Translations under genes and position numbers: made by a program
Assembly: GCA_022496185.1 (NCBI GenBank)
Contig: WTXG01000015.1
Coordinates: 372,001 to 436,000, forward strand
Direction of reading: 5' to 3'
DNA length: 64,000 bases
Source: Multifurca ochricompacta
Taxonomy: Eukaryota > Basidiomycota > Agaricomycetes > Russulales > Russulaceae
Shown: positions 34,906-46,037 of the stretch, one piece after another
Numbering within the stretch: the first letter of the stretch is position 1
How the letters are laid out: each line of letters opens with the position of its first letter
The notes under the pieces: generated by a model
Databases searched by the model: none
Seen by the model: only the letters and a program-made list of their open reading frames with translations
What the model was told of the DNA's origin: nothing

Positions 34906-37037
34906 CTATCCATCCGCGCCTGATTCCCCCTCCCTCATCGGTGATGGTCTTCCCACCTTCGGAAAGAAATCATCCTCCGTCTCCTTACCCGTCAATATGG
35001 CCAGACTAAAATCGAACGTCCCCGCGCGGGCCGAAGCCCTTTTTTTACTCGTGAGGAATCGGAAATTACGTCGGTGAGGGGCGATAGGGCCCAATTCGAG
35101 CTCGTCCAGGATCCGATCCTCACTTTCTCCCTCTACGAGTTCCCAGTAGCCCGTCGGGGCCGTCGTATCCGTCGTGGAGGATGAGGAGGGGAGCCCGAAC
35201 CCGGAGCCGGAGGATAACGATGAGGTTGACGGTGACGAAGGCGACGAGGTTGGTGTTGGTGTTGATGTTGATGTCTGAGATTCCAGAGCGGCTTCTTCGG
35301 AGGTGTGCCATCGCCAGAGGCCGTACTCGTCTAGGTGCATCCCCAGCCTGGCAGCGGCGAGACGAGCGATGCGCACGAATTCCTCGTCACCTGTCAAGAT
35401 GATCTGTGCCGCTCCGCGGGACTTGAGCGGTGCGAGACTTGATTAAAAATAATAATAAAAATCATATTCGACGAATCATCCATAAAGCGATGGAATGCAT
35501 ATGTGTGATGCGCGCTTAACGTCAGCCAACGAGGCCAATGTAATGAATGAGAACGAAATGATGAGGGTGAAGAGGGAGGGGAGGGGGTAGGTAGGGTCTT
35601 TGTCTCGTTTCACGTACCTGAGATTGAGCCGAATGTATTTGCCTCGGCCAGCGCGGAGATCGCGCATTCGATCGCCGACTTCTTGCCATGCGCCTCCATA
35701 GCCGTCCAGTCCTGAGAGTTCTTGCTGAGAATGTGCGTTGGTATTGGCGTCCTTGTTACTGTGGGCGCGTAAGGGAAGCAACGCGACACCGCGCCATTTT
35801 CGCGGTCCTGCTGGTGCGAGAGGCGCCGCGAGCAAGCCAGCGGCTTCGAGTGGGCGTATGACGTCCTGGAGGAGCGGTGAGGCTCTGCGTTGAGCTGCGG
35901 ACGTATTCACCTGTAAAAAGGGTACGTGTTGTTTTCCCCGCGTGCGGACTTTGGCATGCACTTTCGTTGTTGTTGCTGTTGTTGATGGTGAAGGTGGGGA
36001 TGGGGTGGGGACGTGTATTTGTAGGTGATGATGTAGGAGTATGGTTACTTCTGGGAGTTCTGTGGATTCCCGTCGGCTAAGAGGAGAGGTGATGAACGAT
36101 GTATTATGGAATAGGAGGTGAAGTTCTTTGCTGGGACTCACTAGGCGCCAGTGAGGTGTACTTCGAAGTTGCAGGAGATGTGATCGCGGATGAAGGACTT
36201 TTTCGAGTGTATCAAAAGGTGGAAAGTCAAAAGAAGGGGTACAGTGAGCACGCACTGCAATTTCCTCGGCTTCTGCACGGGAAAGGGTTTCGTTATGTGC
36301 TCGCCGTACAGAACGCCAACTTTTTGAGTTGGCTTCAGGAGGGCTGCATATTTGGGGAGGTTAAGGTCGGAAACGGACACCGCTCCTTCGTTGACAAGAT
36401 TCGTAGCAGTACGCTGTCTGAAAAAAAAAGAAAAAAAGACGAAGGTGCTACTGAGTAGAAATTGAAGCCATTGGAAAGTGACAATCACCCAATGCCAGGA
36501 ATCTTTTCGAATGTCTCGATGGCAAGGAGACGCTGCTTGGCTTGGTGTTCAAGCCCCTCGTCCTGCATGCGGTTTGGGTATTAGGAAACAAGAACAGGCT
36601 CCAAGTGGCATCTAAGAGATGCCTACAGACATATTCTTTGCCCTGAAGGAAAAAATCTATCCTGTTTGCAATGCCGAGCCCGATACCACGTAACTCAAGA
36701 TGGTGTGAAAAGGGATACCAGGGTCGAAGGCACTAACAACGTACCTTAATAGCCTCTTGCCCTGACTTAATGGGCTTGTCATGCTCGAGAATAGCTGCAA
36801 TTGCCACCTGGAAAGAGCGAACTTTGTATGCATTGCGCGTAGGACTCGAATTTTCTTCTTTGAGACCTGTAGGATGACGGGGTGTATATGCGCAACTCCT
36901 ACAAGCTGTGAAACAGAAAACTTACACTTTGTCAAAAGGTCAATGACGGCTTTATTGGGTCCAGTTGCAGTAGAATATGTTCTTAAATGAGATAGGGAAG
37001 ATGGGAGTCGAGTAAGGGATAATTGACGAATGAACAT
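34906..37037 (-). CDS. mitochondrial Pol X (DNA polymerase beta-like) family protein with altered catalytic residues, about 7 exons
   Basis: Starts MFIRQLSLTRLPSSLSHLRT, an Arg/Ser/Leu-rich mitochondrial presequence. Exon 2 gives the 8-kDa domain (NAYKVRSFQVAIAAILEHDK, PIKSGQEAIK). Next comes the helix-hairpin-helix LRGIGLGIANRID, then ETFEKIPGIG and the fingers-like VSDLNLPKYAALLKPTQKVG. The palm begins FEVHLTGAYRRESTELPEVT. Later parts have IRLNLSLAPLKSRGAAQIIL, LTGDEEF and GMHLDEYGLWRW (thumb). Compared with the pol beta pattern GDMD and RIDIR, the metal-binding aspartates appear replaced by Glu, Thr and Asn, so the enzyme may be inactive. A Ser/Thr-rich insert (about 35190-35290) is unusual. 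One frame loss occurs near 36281-36287. The gene is divergent from SNF5, with about 225 bp between the start codons. Confidence 0.78.
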
Positions 37038-37261
37038 AGATGAAGGAAAGGGGAAGACGCGTCTGCGTCTCTATTACGCGCCTTGCTTTGGTTTTAGACC
37101 GCCGCCACCACCACCGTGTCTGTGTCTGTATCAACGGCGACAGCGACGAGGGGAGATCTAGACCTTGTCAGTTTACACGAGACACGCGCCGACAACGACA
37201 AATCACCCAAAAAAGGCTTCGTTTCTGTCTTGGTCTTCTCCTCCCTGTGTCAGCAAAACTA

Positions 37262-39307
37262 ATGGCGACGTCCGGTGATTCCAACCAGCGCTCAGCGCCT
37301 GTTCCTGGCTTGTTGCAGTCAACGTTCAATACTCTACAGTTTGGCACAATGTCGGACAGTCAGCTGAGGCAAACTATCAATCAGCTCTCTCATGCCGCCA
37401 GTGGGGCTCAGTACCAAGCTTTTGCAGCCCCGACACCACAACGGACAGCTGGTAAGCTTACACACTCTCGCACTTACGCCCACACTCACACCCACAATCA
37501 CACTCATGTCTCCACTTCCCCTTTTAAATTCATTTTACACCTCCCTTCACTCTTATTTGTATTTTTCACCACTGCACTACAAATAGCTTACCAGAAGAAC
37601 ATTGCCAATTGGTCGACATCGTCGACTCCTCCACCACGTTCGTCCTCGCGTCGCAGTCGCCCTGCAAAAAGTAGCAATCTTGTGCCTGCACCCGTAGCCC
37701 CAGTAACCCCTACACCTGCTGCCGTACCTCACATCCCACCACTTACCCACCAACTCCCATCTTTACTCCCCTCAATGACTTTGCCGCCCCAGCCCCCGGC
37801 AGATCCTCGGACCACCAGGTCCCGCGCGCCGTTACCCACAACGCCACAGGCGTTCCTGTCGACCTACTCCTCGCGTCTGCAAACCGGCGCGACGTTACTC
37901 GTGCAACCCATACTTTCCTCCTCGTCTACAACAGCAGCGGCCACAACGGCCGCATCGAGTTCGACGCGCCCTAGACGTGGCGGTGTCGTGAGTTACGCTG
38001 ATCCTGGATCTGGCGACGACATCCCCGATGCGGGTGAGGTGGACTCGGATGGATCCGACTTTGTTGCGAGCGGCGGTACGCGCACAGCGATACGCGCCGC
38101 GCGAGGCGCGGCTCGCACCGTTAATGGAGTCAGTAGCCTATACGCTAATGGGACGTTGGCACCCGCGGGGGCTGGCGCATCCTCGCGAACTGAATTGGAT
38201 CAGAGTTATCTCGGAATGATACCACCGTCACGTTTCATAACTGCGAAACAGTTTGCGCTGACAAAGCACGCGGACCTGTGAGTTTTTTTTTTCCCCTTGT
38301 ACTTACGTGTTTGGCGGTATATTGACGCCAATCCATCTTGTGTTTGTGTGTGTACACCAGTTCGGAGGAAACGCTCGCGGAACAAGCTAAGCGCCCGGTT
38401 GCCCTCGTTCCGATTCGTGTCGAATTTGAGACGGACACCCACCGCATTCGAGACTGCTTCGTCTGGAATTTACACGAAATGGTCATCACTCCAGAGCAAT
38501 TTGCCCGCACTTTTTGCGCAGATCTTGATTTGCCAGCATCACCATGGGCGGACACTGTCGCGGCCCAAATTCGCGCTCAACTAGAAGACCATGACGGCGT
38601 GGGCAGTATGGAGCTGGCGGTGGACGGAGGAGGCGAGGGTGGAGACGAGGTCCCGGAATGCCGTGTTCTTCTCAGTGTGCGTCTCTTCTTCATCCGGCAG
38701 GCGCTTACTGACTCACTAACTAACATACGACAGATCGATGTACAGGTGGATAACCACCATCTATTGGACCACATCGAGTGGGATTTGCGTTCTGGACTTA
38801 CACCAGAGAAGTTTACTCACCAACTCTGTCTCGACCTTGGGCTTACCAGCGAAGCTGAGCCTCTCATCGCGCATGCGATCCATGAGGAGCTAATGAAGCA
38901 CAAAAAGGACGCGATAGAGTGGGGTGTCATCGGTGGTTTCCCTACCGAACAAACGGCGAGCGCGGAAGACGGTGCAAAAGACAAGGGCGTCTTGGGGCTC
39001 ATGAAAGATAAGACTGGTCTGGGACTGGGCTGGGGCCGCACACCAAAAGAAGGGAGAGGGCCGAAGGTTTTAAGGAGCGTCTGGAGAGATTGGGCGAGGC
39101 GGAAGAATTCAAGACGCGGTGGGAGATGCTGTCTCAGGAGGAGGTGGAAAGACGGGAGGTCGAGCGGGAGCGTGCGAGCAGGTACGTTACAGCGTCATTC
39201 TTTTGGCATTGTGCATTTGATCGAACGCTTTTGCTTGTCATAGACGGTTACGGAGAGAGACGTCAAAATTCCAGAGTTCGACCAGAACGAAGAGGATACG
39301 ATACTAG
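37262..39307 (+). CDS. SNF5: SNF5/SMARCB1 subunit of SWI/SNF-type chromatin remodelers, 5 exons, one apparent one-base gap
   Basis: Start ATG 37262 (MATSGDSNQRSAPVPG). Exons are 37262-37451, 37587-38277, 38361-38676, from 38734, and a short last exon from about 39244 to the stop at 39305-39307. The N-terminal half is Pro/Ser/Ala-rich and carries DNA-contact-like RSSSRRSRPAK. The two Snf5 repeats follow: VALVPIRVEFETDTHRIRD with ITPEQFARTFCADLDLP, then IDVQVDNHHLLDHIEWDLRS with LTPEKFTHQLCLDLGL. The C-terminal tail (EEFKTRWEMLSQEEVE) is helical and charged. The frame breaks at the GGG run 39058-39060; one more base restores it, so the gene is taken as functional. It could be the RSC homologue Sfh1 rather than Snf5. 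The role is nuclear, in nucleosome remodeling. Confidence 0.88.
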
Positions 39308-39567
39308 CGTTTTTGGAGTCTCTCCCCCTTTTGTTTTTCTTGTTCCTTTTGAGCCTGCCTCCATAATTTATCGTCGCTTTCTTTTGCAAATATTTTCGCA
39401 AAACTAACTTCCTCTTCAACATGGACATGGGCAATCCGCGGACAACGAATACTGTATGTCGGCTTTCCAGTGCTAGTGGCTTCATTTACGTCGATAGAAA
39501 GACACGATATCAATTGAGGCAGTCCCCGCTCCAGTCTCCTCAATGCGCATATCCATCTACATGAGGT

Positions 39568-40420
39568 CTAGGCGTCAAACATCCACACAGCATCCCGGCT
39601 AACCAACCGCTTTCCATCCTTCCCAAAATCAACACCCTCGTGAGCGAGCATGCGAAGCTTCTCATTCTGCAAGGGACCCATCCCGCCTCCCTTGAAGGGC
39701 TCGTGCCAATTCGTCTTCTTCCCCTCGACCATCTCCACGGCCTCGTCCGCGCCACCAGACGCGGTCCTTATACTTATGCTCTTCAAAGACGATGACGAGG
39801 ACGACGATGACGACGCCCACTCGCCCTTGAAGCCGCCCACGAAAAGGCTAGACGCGATGACACGATGACACGGGATAAGCGGGGCGAAAGGGTTATTGCG
39901 TAACGCGCCACCAATCGAGCGCGGAGAGCCCTCTCCGAGCGCCACACAGACGTCTTTGTACGTCGACACCTTCCCCGCGGGGATCTCTCGGATGAGGTCG
40001 TATACCGCCCAGTGGTGAGGCGGGACTCGCTTCCCGGCTTTCGTGCGGAAACCCTCGCGCTCGGAACGCGTCATGGGATAGTAAACGTCACCTTTTTTTT
40101 TTTTAAATTGAGGGGAGGGGGGGGGGGTATTACGAGCAGCGCGATCAGCAATCAGCAACTTCTTTCTTTCTTGTTCACACGAAGGAGAGGAAGAAAGTAA
40201 GGAGGGAAAAAGCCTTACATTTGGAGAAATCCACTATATCTTTAGAGGTAGTGGTGGTGTTGCTTACCGGTGGCGGTGCAGCCCCTGTAGTCGTTGTAGC
40301 TGTTGTTGTTGAGCGAGTCGGCTTTAATGGATTGTATCGGTATGAATCGAGACTGATAGTAAGATGATGTTGATGTTCCCTCTCTGCTGGCATGTTTCTG
40401 GTGTATTGATGATGTCGCAT
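39568..40420 (-). CDS. MGT1: O6-alkylguanine-DNA alkyltransferase, 2 exons
   Basis: This suicide repair enzyme removes alkyl groups from O6-guanine. Exon 1 runs from 40420 (or a later ATG at 40393, MPAEREHQHH) to 40219. The 127-bp intron is pyrimidine/A-rich with a long A run before the acceptor, and exon 2 (40091-39568) continues in phase as DVYYPMTRSEREGF. Diagnostic features are the helix IREIPAGKVSTYKDVCVALG, the asparagine hinge region ALRNNPFAP, and the active-site LIPCHRVIAS with the acceptor cysteine. GGFKGEW follows. A Ser-rich insert (nine serines) separates this from a C-terminal helix ending AVWMFDA. It is convergent with SNF5. Confidence 0.88.
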
Positions 40421-40756
40421 GCTCCCCCCCTCTCTCCACTCGAGTCACCTTAGGTACAAAGTTCATTCCGCGACGGGTCCTGTTTTCCCACGAGGAACAC
40501 GTGGCTTTCGCCTTGCCTCTAGCTCTTCATTTGTCATAGCATCTGGGATCTGTGTACATGCTGTCTCTCTTCTTCCCTTTCTTCGAGATATGCCCGCCAT
40601 CTGTTTCAAACGTACGGAAAGCAGTTAAAAAAAACCACCGGGGGAAGGGTGTGCAAGAACGCACACGCCAAGACCGTCCGTATCATCAAGAGCAAGAAGA
40701 GATAAAAGTGGGATGATATGAGAGAGCAACAAGGTCGCACTCTACCCATTGTACGC

Positions 40757-41764
40757 TCAGTGCCACTCCAAAGAGTCCCCAACAACTCGGGCCAACCAGT
40801 CCTTCTTCCAATGCATATAGTCTCGCTTCGGGGTGGGTGGGAGCAGTATAAACCCGTCGCCATAATCCATATTCGCCATGCGTTCCACAAGCTCGACTTC
40901 CCGACTGAACGTCCGTGGTCCGTCGCACACCTGCATTGCGAACTCCCTCACGCTAAATGGGAGACGCATTATGGGGTCCAGAAACTCGTCTGGAAGGACC
41001 CACCCAGATTCGTCCTGCAGTGGAAGACGGCCGAGCATCCGCGCGAGGACGGATGCACAACCTGGGATGAGCAGGACGTCAGAGACATGAAGAGAGGTGA
41101 GGCGGGGTGCCTGCGAGGCGACGAGGGCAACCGCTGGCGCGACAGTAGTGGACAAGACGTGATATATATTGATATGCAGGTGACGTAACTGGGGTAGATT
41201 CACAGACGCGGTACATTGCAGGTTTGGGGGAACAGCAATGCGAGTGTGGTTGAAGCTCAGCGTCAAGTCGGCTAAGCAGTGAAGAGGCGCGCTGGTTATG
41301 CATTCGAGGATACCACTGATAATCCCGGTTCGGACAACGACAGTCAGGGTGCGGAGTGTCGGTGCAGCGAAAAGCAGGATCTGTGAGAAGAGCCCCGACG
41401 GAATATGGATATAGTTGTGATCCTAGCGATGCATGCATTTGGGCTATTCACGCAATTTTGCCGTGGAATACAATTTTCAACGTACTGGATGAAGTTTAGA
41501 GGAAAAATGTTCATTTCCATCATTTCCATCAGCAACGAAGAGGTGGCATACTTGTCGAAGATAGGGAGGAAGAGAAGAAAAATGATGAAGAACGCGTTCG
41601 AGTTTGTCAACTCCCGGAATATAGAGGGTGTTGTACAGGAATCGGGAAGAGACTGATGAGATGTATTTGGAGGTGAGCGAGAGAGAGCGAGCTGTCCTGC
41701 CCTGGTCCACGCAAGCATAGTGGAATATGTGACAAAGGATTTCTGGAGGGAGAGTCTGTATCAT
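40757..41764 (-). CDS. F-box/leucine-rich-repeat-like protein, 2 exons
   Basis: ATG at 41764 starts MIQTLPPEILCHIFHYAC, a classic F-box (LPPEILxxIF), with SLTSKYISSVSSRFLYNTLY. An intron of about 120 bp joins to YIHIPSGLFSQILLFAAPTL, followed by repeat-like strands (LRTLTVVVR, LADLTLSFN, LRHLHINIYHV, LTSLHVSDV) that resemble LRR units. It ends WLARVVGDSLEWH at 40757. It is expected to act as an SCF ubiquitin ligase substrate receptor. Agaricomycetes carry many such genes. Confidence 0.75.
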
Positions 41765-44700
41765 CCTCTGTTCGCGGGTTGTTATATCCCATGTACGAAG
41801 GACCAATGCACTAGCGAGTGATTCGGCCGTCCCTATACAGCGCTCTTCATCAGATTGGGGACGTTGGCAGTTGTTGAGTTGTTGTAATCATACATACCCG
41901 ACGGCGGCGGACGGCGGAAAGCTAGAAGGGACTGATGCACACGTGATGTTAGTGTTAATTGCTGTGAGCACACGAGCACACCACAACACATTCCGCTGCT
42001 CGCTTGCCCTTCTCAGCGTCCAAAAGAATGTTCTGCGACTCTTATGGCCTTAATTCTCCATGGCTGAGAGGAGATGAAAGATGCGACACAAGAATCACTA
42101 CGTGAGGATAATCCACCATCCGCCGCAGAAGATGGCCAGTGGGTGCGCCTCCATAGTATTGGAATGCCCTCTTGAAATTCTCCTAGGTGTCGAAACCTGC
42201 GAAGGGGCATCAGCCGGCACTTGTGTTCGCTGATGGCTTGGCGGCCCCCAATCTGTCTGCGTGGGCATGAGCAGCACCTCGGCTCTTCCTGATATCCAGA
42301 CATGCTCCATCCTTCATGCTGTAGATCAGCTTTACCTACTGCTTCACCCTGCTGCTATATAATGCTGTGTCTTCTCTTCATGCCCTCTCCCTCGACTTTC
42401 TTCCCATACCGTATTTCTGCAGACTCTTGCTAGACACTTGGTCCGGCAAAAATCGATGGCGAACCCCTGCGCGTTCGTGGCTGCGAGCCTCTCTACCTCA
42501 CTCCACGCCCCCTGCCTTGGATTTTATCGTTGAGCTTTCTGCTTGGGATCCTAGTACAGTCACCGGGGCTGTTGGGTGTTGAGGTGAACTGAGATCATTG
42601 AAGTTGGTCGTTCACACTCGCACGTCATGATGGATCGTTCCTGGGCAGATGAACGGATCTACCCCAAGTCCTCTGACGCCAATTTTGAAGGCGATGCGAT
42701 CGAGCTGGAATCCGTGATGGTTTTGTTTAGACTGAATGAACACGAGAAATCGTGGCAGACCAAAACGTACGCGGAGCCTGGTTAAATCAAGGTGCCAAAT
42801 CATACAACGTGATAAAGTTAAAATTAAGGAATGTTCTCTGTCGACAACGACGCGCTGTGTGCTCACCGGGTGCATGTACTCAAACGTATGGTTGATGTTC
42901 TTGCTGAGGATAGTCGCCGCCGTCGAGGCTGTTGATGCTGATACCGCCATTGGGCGGGTTTCCAAAGTGTAATAATGGGTCACGACTGATATTCTGTGGC
43001 ACCACAACGCGGGTGAATCTCTCAAGCCTACAGGACTTCCCAGAAGAAAGTTGTGGATGGAGTGTGGGTTGAATGGATCCCAATCCTATGGATTGGGACC
43101 AGACTCTTGTGCGAGCGAAAAGTCCGGTTATTGCAGGATAGCCGGAGAGTCAGCGGTGTACAGTCTGAGGGATCATTGTGAACTCGATGTGGAGCAGGAT
43201 CCGACAAGAGAGAGGAGAGAGATAGGAGAAGTCCGTTGATAACATCGAAATTGATGAGTAGCCTTGCAAGTTTTATTTGTAGATCGTTCGCTACACATGA
43301 TAATCTAAAGCATATATAATTCTGAATGGAGAGGAAAATAATGCTATTTCATGGCCAAAACAGAGAGGTTTTTATTACACATAAGGTTGGTGTAACATGA
43401 GCTCCAAATCAGTGTAAGTAAGGTGGCATAGGGAAACAAAGAGCTATGGGTATGGGTATGGGTAAGGGTAAGGTGAAAGAAATAACGAAGGAGGCTGGTA
43501 CTAAGTGACATGAGCTGAAAGGCAGTAGAATAATACGAGGATCTGTAAAAACGCACGAAAGTACCCTTTCCTTAAATAACTGTCCTTGGGTGTGAGTGGC
43601 ATTGCAGCGTACAACATCCTTCTGCAGTGGTGGCACAATGAAAACGAGTGGCCAAAGGGAAAGCTTGATAGAGCATCGACAAGGCTGACGAATGAGAGGT
43701 TGAGGCTCATAACTAGGGCACTTGAGCAGACTAAAAGACATGGGGAAGTCGGTGGTGTTGGGTGGGGGAACGACGAGGAAGGCGGGATATAAAGACAAAG
43801 ACAACTGAGCGAGGCTGAGCGGGCAAGTGGTCAAGATAGGCCTGGATTTCTGAAGGCAGAAGGATTCGGGCCCAGCGCCCTAATTATCCTTTACAGTGGT
43901 GGCACAGTGAGATGGGTGGCAAAGGGGAAGGGCAACAGATGGAGGCTTGTAACAAGGGTGAGGTTCGATGTAGAGCGCAGCAGACAAAGGCAATCCTAGG
44001 TGGTGCGGCACATATCCAAGCTCAAGACAAGGTGACGAAATAAACAATGTGAGAAGTGGACGAGAAACCGTTGTGTAGGATAAAGGGAGTGGGGAGGGTA
44101 GGAGAGGAGAGGAGAGGCCTGGAGGGCGAGGTTGGGAATGATCAGTAAGTAAGGTTCCAAAGCCCTGCGCTGAGCTATCCTTACAACTTACACAACAATG
44201 TTATGGGATGTTGTGGCTTTGGATGTCGCGGTATGCAAGTGTAGGGAAATGCGGAGGAGCGCCCTTTTTATAACAGATTAGTCCCCTTCAAGGCCACCCT
44301 CGCTTGTGTCTTCGCATCTACAGTATGAACTCAGTACGACTGAAAAATGGCTTTTATAAGACTGGGGCACCACTTCGGCCCCTGTATTGATGTGGATCTG
44401 CGTGAGTTTGAAGGGGGGGAGGGTTTAGTTCCGCAGAGAGCGGGAGAAAAGGTAGTGAAGGAAGTTGGAAGCGAGGAGGCAACCAGAATAAGGCTTTAGC
44501 TGAGAGAAAGCGAGTGGAGAAGAATAATTTCAGCTGGTGAGAGCTTGATAAAGAGTGGGAAGGAGAATGTCGAGGGGGGGTCTTGCAGAATGTGTCGGAG
44601 ACCGTGACGTTGATGTTTTCGTCTTCGTCGTAGGCGCGGGCTAGATCACACTAGAAATTTAGGAGGGAAGAAGAGATGCTCTATTCCAGGTGGAAACACC

Positions 44701-46037
44701 TGTCCTTATATACATCCGGTCGGTATGCAACGACTTCAAGGCCAAGTATATCGGGCTTTGATAGCATCGCCGAGGTGGATGGAGAGGTGCGAGAAACAGC
44801 GAACAATCAAGGGGAGAGAAAACAAAGGGAGATGACTCGGAGAGCAGGTATGAGTGAAAGAAAAATTATGAAGGATCAAACTTCTTATTGAAAGGAATCA
44901 CTGAAAGTGCAAGGTGTATCAGTAGTTGTAAACAAAGAAGTATAAGGGAGATGAACGCAGAGAAATAATCTCCTCCGAGACAAACGTTCGGCGCGAGTGG
45001 CATCCCGCTCATGAAAGCATCCGTTTGAGAAGCCGCGACAGTGGCTGGTGGCGATACCAAAGACAGCTTTGTGGCTTGAAAGGGAGTTTAAAGGGTGGAG
45101 AAAAGTCTTTGACGCAATAAAAGGCAAGCCTGGGCGAACTTCTACGCCTCTTCAGGGTGGCGCGACGAGTGCCTGTGGGTCGGGATAAGGCAGACAAAGG
45201 AAAAATTAAGGAACAGAGGAGAGGACATTGAGTGGCACGATCAAGAGGCTTTTCAAGCCACAGCCAGGGGAGAGGCTAGAAAGAGCTGAGATCGAAGTCG
45301 CGAGCAAAGACGAGCTGGCTTCGAGTCATGTATGTGGTTGAGCTTTGTGCCCAGTACCGAGCCATATTTACAGTTCCAATTCCTTCAAGTCTTCTCTAGG
45401 AGAATGCGTCTCTGACAGGCCACCGGCTGTGACGTGTCCTTGGTGAATCTGAAAGACTCTAAAAGGCCATCACGCGGGGTTTACCAATGGGAGGATAAAT
45501 GTCCAAGAGCCATTGTCAAGATTCTCAAAGGGAAAACCAGGCTAGCACGAGTCGTAAACTGTTGTGTTGTTCCGTTGTTCCATTACGTCTCAAGAAGCAT
45601 GGTGGCGTAACTGCCACACTCTGACCCTGAAAGAGGCCGCAATCGGGAACAACAAAATCAAATATTGGGATGATATCCTATCCCTTATCCTCATTCTCCT
45701 CTCCCCCTTCCTGTAACCGAAAATTTTAGAAAGGAATCCATTGAACATGAAATGGCCTTTTTAATGCGGCCAAGCCAAAAAGTTGTCTTTGGCTGAGTCC
45801 TAAGTGAGAGTAACAAACCATCGCACTGTCCACCTTGGGACTATTACTATCTGGGGTAAAAAGCACCTTGGCTTCTTTGCGGTTTGCGGCCCTACTTATC
45901 GGATCTTTCTGAAGCCCCAATAGGGTACTAGAGCACGGTAGCTCATCGCAAAATCAGCAGATTATCTTTACCGAGTTCCCACTTGTCCGCCAGTGTCACA
46001 CTAGTTTCCTGCTGTAGAAACTTTAACTGAGACCACG
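41765..46037. other. gene-poor interval with unresolved coding-like pieces
   Basis: No confident gene. On the minus strand, 43083-42612 has a possible two-exon small gene (a piece with ERFTRVVVPQNISRDPLLHF, and a GTGAGC donor near 42871), unrecognised. The block at 43340-45300 is G/A-rich with short diverged direct repeats (AGTGGTGGCACA near 43624 and 43893) and no domain. The last 400 bp form the MFS promoter. Confidence 0.4.

Noticed and set aside
34392..34913. 173-codon minus-strand frame opposite QNG1
   Set aside because: It is the antisense shadow of the last QNG1 exon and its 3-prime flank, with no domain.
42612..43083. Possible mating pheromone precursor or small secreted protein gene
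   Set aside because: No CaaX ending and no signal peptide in the readable frames. It is kept only as an unresolved coding-like piece.
43440..43475. GGGTATGGGTATGGGTAAGGGTAAGG, telomere-like
   Set aside because: Short, irregular and internal; similar words are part of dispersed repeats elsewhere in the window, so this is not a telomere.
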